The notes beneath the pieces were generated by a model. The model searched no databases. It was given only the letters and a program-made list of their open reading frames with translations, and was not told the DNA's origin. A DNA stretch of 64,000 nucleotides from Lumbricus rubellus. Its lineage: Eukaryota; Annelida; Clitellata; Crassiclitellata; Lumbricidae. Of the stretch, positions 32,601-40,273 are shown one piece after another. Both the position numbers and the translations under genes were made by a program. The stretch lies in contig OX243827.1 of NCBI GenBank assembly GCA_945859605.1, positions 9,165,713-9,229,712 on the forward strand, written 5' to 3'. Numbering within the stretch: position 1 is the first letter of the stretch; each line of letters begins with the position of its first letter.

Positions 32601-34533
32601 AGGTTTGATAAAGATAGCATACTCTTGACTGTATTAATCAGACTACAGTTAGTTAGACGCTGTTGCTTGAATACCTGTCATTGTCAGCAATTGGTCCTTC
32701 AAAGGATATTCTCATCTGCTTACTTACTCCAGATGCTTAAAGTGTTAACAGAGCAAAGTAAAAATTATCAACATACTTGTTATCTTCCTGACCAGAATCA
32801 ACATCAGACCGATCAGAATCACTTTGAAGAGACGATACAGACGAGCTCAGCGCTTTCTGGTGCGTTCCAACGAGAACATCCGGCCGAGCACCGTTCCCAC
32901 AACTCCTCTGCGTCACTCCGCTCGAGCAGAAAGCAATCGTCCAATCGGATTCATCCGAAACCGGCGTATAGAAAACATCGTCTGTGGAACTTTCGTTACA
33001 CCACGGATGGTGCTTTCCATTTCTTGGCTCGACGTGTGCATCCCGGTACTCCGAAATGTTCGTGAAACCGTTCTCTGTTACGTCTGAAAGCTCGGGTAAA
33101 GTCTTTGGAGATATGTTGCGGCTTTGCTCGCGGTATTCGTCTTGCGTTGTGTTTGCGTCGATAAGAACGAATTGCGTTTGTTCTTCGGTTTCTACGGAAT
33201 CGGAGCTGAGAACGCTGTCGTGACATTGTCTGCCTTTCGCGAATATGGATTTCACGATGGTTTCCGATCGGAGTTTCGTCGATCGGAGTTTCGTCGTTTG
33301 AGGTAGTGTATCACTGTTGACGCTGATGATTGTTTCTTCGATATCAGATGCTGAAGAATCAGAGTCACGACTCAAGTGCGAGTCGTGACTCAAGTGCGAG
33401 TCGTGACTCAAGTGCGAGTCGTGATTCAAGTGCGAGTCGTGACTCAAGTGCGAGTCAGTATCACTTGAACTAATAATTATCTCGGACGAACGAGTTGATT
33501 CAAGTCTTAAAACATCGTCTTTTGAAATCCTTGCACACTGTTGTGGATTTCCGTTGTTTTGATTTGTTGTTTTTCGATCAGAATTAGCTTCCTCAGCATT
33601 GAACTCCGCACCCATCATGTCGAGACCGAGATCGGAAAATCCAGGAGGAAGACCGAGACTGAACTCCATCGGATCCTGCACCACGGACACCGGCGAAACC
33701 GGATCGTCCTCGGAAAGCCTACGATCATCCGCATCGCCCGAGATGACGGCGACTTTCGAGATATCCGAACGATCCGTAGATGACTGCGAGGATGTCTCGC
33801 TAAACTCTTCTCGCGGTTTCCCCCTTCGTTTTCGCGGTGGGGGAACGGGTTCCGTACAACCATCCTCCCAGAATGACCACTGCGAGCCCTGACTGTCCGA
33901 GTGAACACTACCCGTCGTCGAACCATCAAAACTCACGTTCGTTAATCCACCAAAATGCGGCACAACCTTGTTGCTATTAAACGGGTTCTTCTTGTACATA
34001 CGCGGAGTGACTTCCGACTCGGGCTTCGCCGCAGTCCTTTCCGTGTTGACTTGGTGAACGTTCGTGTACACCGAATGCGATCGACTGTGTCCGGAGTTGC
34101 GGCTGTTCGGAAGATACCGTTGACTGATCTTCGGGCTGTTGTAGTATTTTGCAGGTTCGTTATTTAAGCCCAAGCTGTTGAGTTGAGATTCGGATTTGTT
34201 TTTCTGCGCATTTCTGCACGGCATCTCCCTACGACAAGTGTCCGCGTAGTCGTCGTATGGAATGCGGTTTTGATTAGGGTTCACGCATGTGTCCAGAAAA
34301 CTGTGTTCGTCAAGAGATGTCGATGCGCTTTTGAAGTGTGCGGGTTGAGGAGTGTTACCGTTTCCTTCAACGTACATTGAAGTCGGTCTGGGAGCCTTCT
34401 GCTTGAAACGAGGAACATTTTCGTACGAACCGCCGCCGTTCACTGATGAAGCCTGGATGATGGGAGGCTCGGCGTTGCTTTTCCGGGATGTTTTCTTCCA
34501 CAGAAAATTCAACATCTCTTGAACGGGTTTCAT
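17535..34533 (-). CDS. Eleven-exon gene: tandem RA-like domains, coiled coil, C-terminal PDZ-like domain (1056 aa)
   Basis: Exons (high to low): 34533-32777, 31627-31548, 30873-30727, 26849-26734, 24436-24280, 23031-22847, 22106-21977, 21259-21148, 19729-19585, 18625-18438, 17688-17535. All borders are GT-AG, every junction keeps frame, and the coding length is 3171 bases. An in-frame TGA lies two codons before the ATG. Residues 1-585 look disordered, Ser/Asp-rich, with a PVPPPRKRR SH3-ligand-like stretch. About 615-697 and 698-785 resemble two successive Ras-association folds (RA2 begins IQIRVTCDAG). About 815-945 is coiled coil. About 960-1047 is PDZ-like (LMEGDRILEINGQPV). Family knowledge: RA folds bind Ras/Rap GTPases and PDZ domains bind C-terminal peptides, so a cortical scaffold or adaptor is inferred. 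I do not recognise the ortholog. Afadin-like and RASSF-like proteins share parts but not this order. Confidence 0.82.
17870..17975 (+). mobile_element. LINE/SINE 3' end with (ATT)n tail
   Basis: GTAAGGCGCCCTTGTAACGG, GCTGTGTTACTGCGCCATAT and AAATCGTCGTAATTATTATT. The same end occurs inverted at 63245-63330 and, diverged, at 57825-57900. Lies in intron 10 of the RA-PDZ gene. Confidence 0.65.
18438..18625 (-). CDS. Exon 10 (linker and first half of PDZ-like domain)
   Basis: The acceptor TTGTTTTAG|GCA is phase 0. It encodes ASKKASPSLYSVSREHQGG and then CLYSLELNQSSLLS, ending GLGLMEGD plus two bases of Arg1006. The donor is ACAG|GTATTA. CLYSLEL is a candidate first PDZ strand. Confidence 0.8.
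18690..18835 (+). pseudogene. LINE C-terminal remnant
   Basis: Translation APSVWNKSPFD and then CTGGGTCGGGAGCGCCTCTG resembles the GPSxWNxLP end and GAGCGCCTCTGAGTAG tail of the TGAA-tailed family. Intronic. Confidence 0.5.
19585..19729 (-). CDS. Exon 9 (coiled coil, third part)
   Basis: The acceptor TTTGCAG|T completes Ser895. It encodes QSECEITNHEDELTAMKKSL and onward to EELEEQKTS. The chosen donor is TCT|GTAAAT. A second donor, TCT|GTGTAT, lies 12 bases further on in the same frame and would add four residues (VNNS). Either keeps phase 0 into exon 10. Confidence 0.78.
19908..20228 (+). mobile_element. GGTGAGAATTGCC-family MITE with a nested insertion
   Basis: CAGGGTGAGAATTGCCTTGG begins the outer element, which resumes at about 20116 (TTCAACCCCAGTCTTTCTTA). 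Between lies a different element, CATAGGCGTACA to TGTACACCTATG (about 19942-20114). Confidence 0.6.
20835..20930 (+). mobile_element. Repeat 3' end with (TTGA)n tail
   Basis: TGAGATTTCTGTTGTTGCTA, AGTCAATAAATGGCTGATTG, then TTGATTGACTAA units. It matches 44945-45050 closely, so it is a dispersed family whose tail is a TTGA repeat. Confidence 0.7.
20985..21055 (-). mobile_element. GGTGAGAATTGC-family fragment
   Basis: Minus strand CTAGGATGAGAATTGCTGGG plus the CTCAGTGTTCTCTGAAGG region. Intronic. Confidence 0.4.
21148..21259 (-). CDS. Exon 8 (coiled coil, second part)
   Basis: The acceptor TTCTGCAG|AT completes Asp858, then AVTKEMLLETEIQRLTTEMR and EQEEQMRMYSNMRRTS. The donor is TCAAG|GTAGCT. 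Strong charged and leucine/methionine heptad pattern. Confidence 0.85.
21977..22106 (-). CDS. Exon 7 (coiled coil, first part)
   Basis: The acceptor GCTTTCAG|CTC is phase 0. It encodes a heptad-like helix: LDRLQRKVANLEMKLV, then KICRQKLQKQQNELERYRAI. The donor is TGCAG|GTCAGT. Confidence 0.86.
22275..22605. repeat. (TG)n / GTGTGTGCATGTG microsatellite
   Basis: Alternating GT with CATG interruptions over about 330 bases in intron 6. HTHTHT ORFs are artefacts. Confidence 0.95.
22847..23031 (-). CDS. Exon 6 (second RA-like domain end and Ser/Arg-rich linker)
   Basis: The acceptor GTGTGCAG|GT completes Gly753. It encodes CPMKRVPENQIIAQLHSDYF and LLCEREFLAG, closing the second RA-like fold. A linker with SSARSRSRSS and SPGSPPSTVE follows. 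The donor is GAG|GTACTT, phase 0. Confidence 0.86.
23258..23336. repeat. (ATAC)n microsatellite after a LINE-like tail
   Basis: GCGTTAAGCGCCTTCGTGAG, then GGCGCTATATAAAAGTTCAT, then about 17 ACAT units. The GCGCTATATAAA word suggests a transposon 3' tail. Confidence 0.85.
23515..23956 (+). mobile_element. GGCCTAAAAAAAA palindromic MITE, copy 1 (intron 5)
   Basis: Ends AGGCCTAAAAAAAAAGCTG and AACACTTTTTTTTACGCCT, with inverted GTGTTTCCGGTAAC inside both. The middle holds AAAAATTTTTTTTT runs. Copy 2 lies at 26963-27406 in opposite orientation. Confidence 0.82.
23990..24035 (-). mobile_element. tRNA-like SINE head fragment
   Basis: Minus strand GGCACGGTGGCCGATTAGAT and GGGTTCTATCC are A- and B-box-like. 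No cloverleaf-complete tRNA seen. Confidence 0.4.
24280..24436 (-). CDS. Exon 5 (second RA-like domain, N-terminal half)
   Basis: The acceptor AACCAG|GTA is phase 0. It encodes VTCDAGLERTKTLAFGISCD, then ETCENVLDIAAQKFGL and CLIQVDRNEK. The donor AAAAG|GTTCGT is weaker than the others. The T-C-E-N-V-L-D-I-A helix after a beta hairpin matches the RA/ubiquitin-like pattern. Confidence 0.85.
24560..24725. repeat. Degenerate CAATACTCAATACAA repeat
   Basis: ACAATAC and TACAATA words repeat over 160 bases of intron 4. Confidence 0.75.
25775..25975. repeat. GATTA / TAGATGAGATCTAATCTGAAA repeats (LINE tail)
   Basis: GATTAGATTAGATTAGATCT units then a 32-base AGTTTAGATGAGATCTAATC unit repeated four times. 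They abut a minus-strand LINE C-terminus, so they are its expanded 3' tail. Confidence 0.85.
25976..26335 (-). pseudogene. LINE C-terminal remnant with (ATTAG)n tail
   Basis: The minus strand carries the diagnostic ACCTGCATCTCTTTGCTGCT, TGAAGACCTTTCTC and GGACCTGTCACGCGGAGAGC also present at 62640-62790 and 12840-13020. Confidence 0.7.
26340..26662 (+). mobile_element. SINE/LINE 3' unit with (TGAA)n tail
   Basis: A tRNA-like start (GGTAACACAGTGGTACAGGG) and then GGGAGCGCCTCTGAGTAGTT, GAAGGGGCGCTATATAAATG and TGAATGAATGAATGAATG. Intron 4. Confidence 0.65.
26734..26849 (-). CDS. Exon 4 (first RA-like domain, C-terminal half)
   Basis: The acceptor ATTACAG|AT completes Asn662, then DCSVALDFRDCPLTHVMQKN and onward to RFELHEKDGIQIR. 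The donor is CGA|GTAAGT, phase 0. The F-x-L-H-E ending fits the last strand of an RA fold. Flanked by introns that carry an inverted MITE pair. Confidence 0.87.
26963..27406 (-). mobile_element. GGCCTAAAAAAAA palindromic MITE, copy 2 (intron 3)
   Basis: Reverse-orientation match over its full length to 23515-23956, including GACTATCCGAAAAAGTATAC and AACTGCCTATTTCCCGACTG. Confidence 0.82.
27611..27812 (+). mobile_element. tRNA-derived SINE copy
   Basis: GGGGCACAGCGGTGTAGGGG, B-box-like GGACTCGAATCC, GCAAGTCTTTCACTCGCAAT and CTCTGAGTAGAAATCTTGAA. Diverged copy in intron 3. Confidence 0.75.
28250..28800 (-). pseudogene. LINE C-terminal remnant
   Basis: Minus frames give RIAARLIGHIHKFGQVMEYM, RNVFHWLPFLQSLTY, then PRSQITIMQQCSFSVADYR. 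They align in order with the RT C-terminus at 16.1-15.5 kb (ARLIGRIPKYAPVSAYMRDV). The tail GGCGCTTCTGAGTAGACTAC is at 28280-28300. Confidence 0.75.
28980..29480. repeat. Dispersed repeat shared with 62970-63065
   Basis: CGTAATCGTAAACTCGAAAT, TTCTAAAGCGCTACTAGAAA and CACCAGCTTATTCACGAGCG match the copy at 62970-63065. Minus LINE 3' end likely; the rest is non-coding. Confidence 0.5.
30060..30180. repeat. Direct repeat copy 1 (about 110 bases)
   Basis: ACAGACATCAGACATGGTAT AATAAACATACATCATCTA and ATGTTCTTATAATAATCAAC recur at 30514-30630. A LINE fragment lies between. Confidence 0.7.
30280..30490 (+). pseudogene. LINE C-terminal remnant between two direct repeats
   Basis: LNLFFLPRTRTALAQHRAFA and VVGPSIWNDLHPALRDKLLT match the conserved CR1-type C-terminus. 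A CCCCCCCC run breaks it at the end. Confidence 0.7.
30514..30630. repeat. Direct repeat copy 2 (about 110 bases)
   Basis: Second copy of 30060-30180, about 75-80% alike by eye. Confidence 0.7.
30727..30873 (-). CDS. Exon 3 (first RA-like domain, N-terminal half)
   Basis: The acceptor ATAACAG|GT completes Gly613. It encodes SPSSVVVKISETCTAQDVIE and onward to YLYKLCMKTLDTTDIN. The donor is ACA|GTGAGT. The strand-turn-strand then T-A-x-D-V-I-E-Q helix pattern is typical of a ubiquitin-like RA fold. Confidence 0.85.
31548..31627 (-). CDS. Exon 2 of the RA-RA-coiled-coil-PDZ gene
   Basis: The acceptor TCTGCAG|A completes Lys586, followed by EVEVCNKLLVEKDLCQDLVV and onward to QLQQ. The donor is CAAG|GTCAGT. 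This stretch leads into the first RA-like fold and may supply its first helix or strand. Confidence 0.82.
32777..34533 (-). CDS. Exon 1 (start codon, disordered N-terminus) of the RA-RA-coiled-coil-PDZ gene
   Basis: It encodes residues 1-585 plus two bases of Lys586 and begins MKPVQEMLNFLWKK. TGA TCA directly precedes the ATG in frame, so translation should start here unless a splice acceptor lies between. The donor is AACAA|GTATGT. It is rich in Ser, Asp, Asn and Pro with no globular pattern. It holds a five-copy 18-base repeat (DSHLSH units, near residue 360-390) and a basic proline motif near residue 230. Base composition is clearly higher in G+C than the flanks, as expected for a real exon. 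The long plus-strand ORFs here are antisense shadows. Confidence 0.88.
33358..33457 (-). repeat. Coding minisatellite, 18 bases x 5, inside exon 1
   Basis: Five near-identical 18-base units (CGTGACTCAAGTGCGAGT on the plus strand) keep frame and encode DSHLSH-type hexapeptides. One unit carries Asn in place of Ser. Copy number probably varies between individuals. Confidence 0.9.
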
Positions 34534-34659
34534 TGATCATTCACGAGACTTTTGAGTGATAATGGGAAAATAGCAAATGTGCGAAACCCAAAATTGTTAA
34601 AGTTCACTTTTAAAAGGAGAGTCAAGATAACTGAAACGAAATATATCTCCTGTGCATTT

Positions 34660-34742
34660 TCATGATTCTTCTTTCTTCCACCGAAAATTCAACATTTCTT
34701 GAATAGGTTTCATTGCTCATTCAAGAGACTTTAGCATACCTG
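34660..34742 (-). repeat. Duplicated start-codon cassette upstream of exon 1 (possible 5' UTR with 17-codon ORF)
   Basis: About 64 bases around 34672-34735 repeat the start of exon 1 (about 34490-34553). Both copies have TGA, one codon, ATG, then MKP(I/V)QEMLNF(R/L)WKK. In this copy the reading frame stops after 17 codons. TTTATTGCAG lies just 5' of the copy at about 34743, a good splice acceptor. It may be a non-coding exon with an upstream ORF, or a dead duplicate. Confidence 0.6.
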
Positions 34743-34769
34743 CAATAAACAAATTCAAAATCAAGTTAA

Positions 34770-34880
34770 AATCATAATGCTCCTGTTGCTGCTGCTGCTA
34801 CAACTACTACCATAATCACTATTGCTGCTGCAACTACTATAACAGTGACTACTACTACTAATAATAATTGTCCATATCTG
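34770..34880. repeat. (GCT/ACT)n trinucleotide tract
   Basis: TGTTGCTGCTGCTGCTACAA and CTACTACTACTAATAATAAT. SSSSS ORF is an artefact. Confidence 0.8.
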
Positions 34881-35299
34881 ATTTGGGGAACCAGTTAACA
34901 GACGCAATGAATTATCGATTGGAGACACCGTACTTAGATTCCAGCGGATCTCAGTAGCTCTTCCATGTGGGAATGCCATCTGATGCTCCAAAATAGGCCT
35001 ACATTAAATTGCAAAATCCTAAAGTAAAATAATAAAAAAATGCACAATTCTAGATGTTCATTCTAGATGCACTCCACTAAGCGTCACAAATTAACATGTC
35101 TCTGAATGAGGCTTTTATAATTATGACCATGAGAAATCTCTTACATAATTGCATTCCATTTATTTACCTTACGAAATGTCCAAAAAATGAAAATCACTGC
35201 TTTGCTCCAACCTGATCCGAGGTCTACAATTGAATATAATTTTGAAGGTCAGTTTTGATATATATTCCAAATACTGGGTCAACCTTTTCTTTTCTGGTT

Positions 35300-35322
35300 A
35301 GTATTCCCGCCATCTTCTCAAG
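35300..35322 (-). promoter_or_regulatory. CAAGATGGCGG-like (YY1-type) word upstream of the RA-PDZ gene
   Basis: The minus strand reads GAGAAGATGGCGGGAATAC, close to the YY1 consensus AAGATGGCGGC often found near animal start sites. It lies 0.8 kb before exon 1. A single short match; weak. Confidence 0.2.
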
Positions 35323-35364
35323 TCTCAACAATAATTTCTCGGCCACATGCTTCAGCAGAGCCTG

Positions 35365-35368
35365 CACA

Positions 35369-35442
<74 letters not shown>

Positions 35443-35475
35443 CGCACGAACGCACGCACGCGCGCACACACACAG
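35365..35475. repeat. (CA)n microsatellite
   Basis: About 75 perfect CA bases then CGCACGCACG. Confidence 0.97.
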
Positions 35476-36075
35476 CTCAATCCCATCTCAAAAAGCACTG
35501 CACGTCCACTGACCCACCCGCTCTCCTCAAGACATATTTCAAACTCGTTCAGTCAGCATGTCTCCTGTTTGCAAACCGCTATCCTGCTATCATCAAGTCT
35601 CATTCAGGTCTTCACAAGAGCTTCATAAATTCCAGCCTCAAGTGTTATTATTAGGCGGCTAGCCACAAACGAAGAACTTGAGAAACCTCATACGGAGATC
35701 GCTGCACGATAGCTCAACATCCTGTACTCTGCTCTCGTCATCAGGCTGTTAATCCGTGAATGCCATCAAAAGCGGCTCTTGCAGATGATTCTCGCAGAGG
35801 TTCAACAGATCAACGAGGGCTAAAAGAGCAGCTTTTGATAAGCTGTCAGTCGTAAAATCACTCAGGCCCTGTCTCATCCGTCCTCTATTTCCCCCCCCCC
35901 CCCACCCCACCTGAGAAATTCGGGGCAGGGGGTGTTGCTTAAACCAGGCATTGTTGCACAGCGTAGCAAAAAGCAATTCACAATAACCATTAACCAAGCC
36001 CACAAAGAAAAGAAGCCTTGTAAGCCATGAACTCGTGTATATTACATATATAATTATACAGATACGTGTGTGCTG

Positions 36076-36106
<31 letters not shown>

Positions 36107-36125
36107 ATATATATAATATATATGT
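36076..36125. repeat. (AT)n microsatellite
   Basis: ATATATAT tract next to TGTGTGTG. Confidence 0.9.
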
Positions 36126-36363
36126 GTGTGTGTGTGATGTGTGTGTATGCATTGCACGGATGTGTATATGTATATGTACACATAATATTAATTTTACAAA
36201 ATATATATTAGCATGCTGTTCGGGTCCAGTCATGGGAATGGCATTCTGTGAAGAAGGAGGGCAGATCGGACGAAAGGAGGCCAAAGTCACCATCATAATT
36301 TTCACAAACAACGGACACTCACTATATAACGCTGATTTGGGATAGGCTACATAATTACATATA

Positions 36364-37373
36364 CACCGTGGTTCAAAAAAAACTAAGCCAAATTGTTTTG
36401 CATATATCTCAAATACCTGATGACATATCAAGCTAATATTTTCCAACTATTTAGAGAAGTGAACCAAGAATATGATTCAAAAATTTCATGAGACACAGTT
36501 GAACGGTTAAAAAGATATGAATTTTTAAACTTCATATGCCGAAATTTCAGTTTACAAGCAATTTTCTGTCAGGTTCAATAAAATGTTCTCTTATATCTCT
36601 AATGCCTGATGATTAATCATTCTAAAATTTTCCAGATATGTAGAGAATTGAACTAACAATATGATTACAACAGTATGGTTTTATTATTTAATTAATTAAG
36701 ATGCTCAAAATGTCCTCCTGCTTGCACGCAAGCCTGGAAGCGCTGGCGCCATGCATTACGCAACAGCATCGTCGATTATCCTCTGGTACAGGCCTTCCCA
36801 CACTTCCAACAAGCGCTGGTTGCTTCAGATCGTTTAGATCATAGATTGTTGTTTGGTAGATTCGGTCTTACATCACACTCCACACTTTAAAATTAATTAA
36901 TTTTACTTCATCATCCCTGAAGACCAAAATTTGGAACTATCAAGCATCGAAACCGCAACGAACACCATAACAGACTTGCTGAAAACAGACATTTCTGGAG
37001 ATCAAGTTTAAATATTCATATCTTTCTATCCGTTCAAATTTATGACATGATATTTTGGAATCCTATTCTTGGTTCAATCCTCTAAATATCTGAAAATTTT
37101 TGGTATGATTAATTATCAGGCATTGGAGATATAAGAAAACCAGTTTAGCTTACTTTTTACTGAATCTGGCAGAAAATTGCTTGTAAACTGCAATTTTGGC
37201 ATATGAAGTTGAAAGATTCATATCTTTTTATCCGTTCAATTTTATCTCTTGAAATTTTGGAATCATATTCTTGGTCCACTTCTCTAAATAATTGGAAAAT
37301 TTTAGCGTGATATGTTATCAGGCATCAGAGATATATAAAAACAATTTGGCTTAGTTTTTTTTGAACCACGGTG
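36364..37373. mobile_element. Mariner-type element, second family member (1010 bp)
   Basis: TA flanks. Ends CACCGTGGTTCAAAAAAAAC and its complement at 37354-37373. The long inverted ends share AATTGTTTTGC, CTGATGACATATCAAGC and ATATTTTCCAACTATT with the 9461 element. Traces of the transposase region (GACGATTATCCTCTGGTACA-like) lie at 36760-36880, too decayed to code. Confidence 0.82.
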
Positions 37374-37589
37374 TATGTCAAAACCGACTCATGATCAGAT
37401 ATATTGAGAACATGTTATTATGAGCTAATCTTTTAAGGGTGGGGCTTAAATATGGGATCTAACCCCCACCCCCGGACCCCACCCCAACTACATCACATCA
37501 GAATCATTTTTGTGATGGAGCACCGTGAGAAGATTCTCCTATAATCTTTTCTGACTAAAAAAATCAGCAGAACAAAATGAGTAACAATA

Positions 37590-38000
37590 ATATTTATTAC
37601 GGATGTACTACGCCCAAAGAGAGGAAATGCTACAGAAGATTATTGATGAGAGTTGGATGGATGCAGAAGATGACAAACTTAGAACTGTATGAGCAAATAG
37701 AAGCCACAGAAAATCTTATGCAGATATTAATAACCAGGAAGCTGGAGCTATTTGGTCACATATGCAGAATGAGTGAGGACAGAAAAATAAAGGGGGTGGT
37801 GTTTGGAAGAATGGAGGGAGCCAACAGAAGAGGTTGACCACACAAGGAATGGCTGGACAACATATTAAACCGACTGGTGCGGAGTGCCAATACAAGACCT
37901 GACACATGCGGCCCTGGAAAGACAAAAATGGCGAGGAATAATGAAGATGGCAGCGGGCACCTACGGGCACTGGTCCCTCAGTTCTTGATGATGATACTAC
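37590..38000 (+). pseudogene. RTE-like LINE pol C-terminal remnant
   Basis: TNLELYEQIEATENLMQILI, TRKLELFGHICRMSEDRKIK and GVVFGRMEGANRRG, then WLDNILNRLVR. This is the familiar RRLxWFGHxxRM ... GRxEGxRxRGRPxxxWxDN tail of RTE-type LINEs. Frame broken at 37838. Confidence 0.75.
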
Positions 38001-38009
38001 GCCCAAGGT

Positions 38010-39290
38010 ATGGTGATAACTATTCAAACTTATTTCGGTCAACGCCAATGACTTTTGTTGCTATTATGATGTTGTTGAACTCTGGATCTAGCTCTTCATA
38101 TTTTACAATCAGTTAAAAATTATATTCAGCTGTAGTCCTCGGATCAATTTTCATAGTACATTAAATTCAGTCTAAAATTCACCATTTGAAATAAACCAAA
38201 ACCTGAGTGCATTATCACCATCTACATGCTCTAGTACTTAGCAGCAACATCAAATGCTAAAATGACCTAACATGAAATACTTACAGAGAAAATCCGCAGA
38301 GAAATCCTCGAAGCAATGAAATCAGTTACTCTAGCTCCACTTTAAACAGTCTATTATAGTGTGCAATAATGAAAATGATATGACAGATAAGTTTATCTTA
38401 AAGTTCATTCACATATCCAGCAGTGACTCACTTCAGCTAATCAGCATTTTCTCGTAGGCCCTACTGTGAATAAAACACTGAGTCCAATGCACAACAAATA
38501 AACACTGTGATTTTCTACACCCAGCTTTAAGTCAAGGTTATTTTGCAACAGAAATAATAAATAAACTGTGAAGACTGATGACAAGGCTGTCATATGCAAG
38601 ACCTCACTATATCTTCTTCATGCGTAGGCAGTAGCACACTGATTGATTTAGTCTGACATAAAACCTTCTCATACCAAATAGCCAGACAGGTATATGGAAG
38701 GCAAATTTTAATATTGGCAGTAAACTACAAACTATGTTGCTTGTACCTGTGATTGCACCTGTTGCAAGATTAATGCCTGGGTGTCATGACCAGAGTAGAA
38801 TCAAAATATACAATAAATCCATATTAAAGTGACAGATAGTTTCATAAGCGCAAGGCTAAAGCTGTAAAATATACTGTATGAGAAAGAAATGATATAGGAA
38901 TACTTTGAAGGATATTAAAAGGACCACGAGAATTATCATTAAAGTGCAATATAAAGTAAGCCATCAGATCCTCAACTGACACAAATAACAAATCTAATAG
39001 CAGAAACAATGCAAACAATATTGTATTCAAAACATAGAAGCACTGTATAAATGTTCAGATGCAATGCAATACAATACTATTCCAGCCAAACTGGACAAAG
39101 AACCGAACGACCCATAATATGGATCTGCCCAGCTTTATCCACCTGTCTCAATTGATTCTATCGCCTGATGTCCTGCATTAGAATACAGTGACAGGATGCA
39201 TTAGAATACAGTGACAGGGCACATCGGTTCCGCCTCCGTATAATTGATGACTAAAATTGATGACTAAATCCGGGAATTGGAAATCAATGC
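38010..39290. other. No gene seen
   Basis: AT-rich sequence. A 26-base duplication (GCATTAGAATACAGTGACAG) at 39175-39222 and ATTGATGACTAAA twice at 39244-39268. Confidence 0.5.
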
Positions 39291-39569
39291 CCTTACATGA
39301 AAATGAAACAAGCTGAGATAATGATTCTTGGATTAATCCCAATGCAAACCTGAGCAGGTATGATACTTATACGGTAATGTGCAATGCACATATACCAACC
39401 GGTACACCCACATACATGGCTGCAGACTGCAGAGATACGTAGAGTGTACAGTGTACACAACATACATACGCAGACAAAGCACAGATGATACACAGACAAT
39501 GTACAACGAACACACATGTGCACATTTACAACATGTACACACCAACAAATCAATACAGAACACACACAC

Positions 39570-39621
39570 ACACCACATTCACACAAACAACAAACACAGA
39601 CACACACACACACACACACAC
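39570..39621. repeat. (CA)n microsatellite
   Basis: CACACACA tract that served as target for the foldback element. Confidence 0.9.
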
Positions 39622-40231
39622 GGTGTCACGACAACTCGTCTACCGACAACTCGTCTAACGACAAGTGGTCTCCGGACAATTCGTCTAACGACAACTGGTC
39701 TACTGACAACTGATCCAGCGCTTGAGAAATTGAAGCTGGATGACAGTTTTTAGAGGTGAAGTGGGGGTTGGATTGATGAAAAAACGCAAGAGAAATGGAA
39801 TCTGGATGATGATTCTTTTACAGGTGAAATAGAAGCTGGATTGACGAAAATAACGCATGATAAATAAAAGCCGGATGAAGTTATTTCTAGATCTCAAATA
39901 GAAGCTGGATTGATTAGAAAACCGCTTAAGTAATGGAAGCTGGATGAGGGTATTTTTATATCTGAAATAGAAGCTGGATTGACTAAAATAACAGGCGAGA
40001 AATAGAAGCTGGGTGAAGGTATTTTTTGATTTGAAGTAGAAATGGGTGCATGTTGGAATAGATGAATGAAAATCATCAATCCAGCTTCCATTTAAGCTAA
40101 AAATTCATTTTCGTAATTCCAGCTTCTATTTCATCAATGCTATTCGTCTGTAGACCAGTTGTCGTTAGACCAATTGTCCGGAGACGAGTTGTCGTTAGAC
40201 GAGTTGTCGGTAGACCAGTTGTCGTGGAACC
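39622..40231. mobile_element. Foldback-type element, 610 bp, 9-bp target duplication
   Basis: Ends GGTGTCACGACAACTCGTC and GACCAGTTGTCGTGGAACC. Each end is a tandem array of 15-base CGACAACTCGTCTAA units in inverted orientation. The centre repeats GAAATAGAAGCTGGATTGA units. Flanking CACACACAC on both sides. No ORF of note. Confidence 0.85.

Positions 40232-40237
<6 letters not shown>

Positions 40238-40270
<33 letters not shown>
40238..40270. repeat. (AT)n microsatellite
   Basis: ATATATATAT tract within CA-rich sequence to about 40460. Confidence 0.9.

Positions 40271-40273
<3 letters not shown>

Noticed and set aside
33615..33929. Minus-strand ORF rich in Arg
   Set aside because: Alternative frame of exon 1.
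32625..34380. Six plus-strand ORFs of 60-146 codons
   Set aside because: Antisense of exon 1, whose minus-strand frame is open for 585 codons and fits the splice phases.
35749..36183. 144-codon minus-strand ORF
   Set aside because: Half is (AT)n/(GT)n; the rest has no recognised motif.
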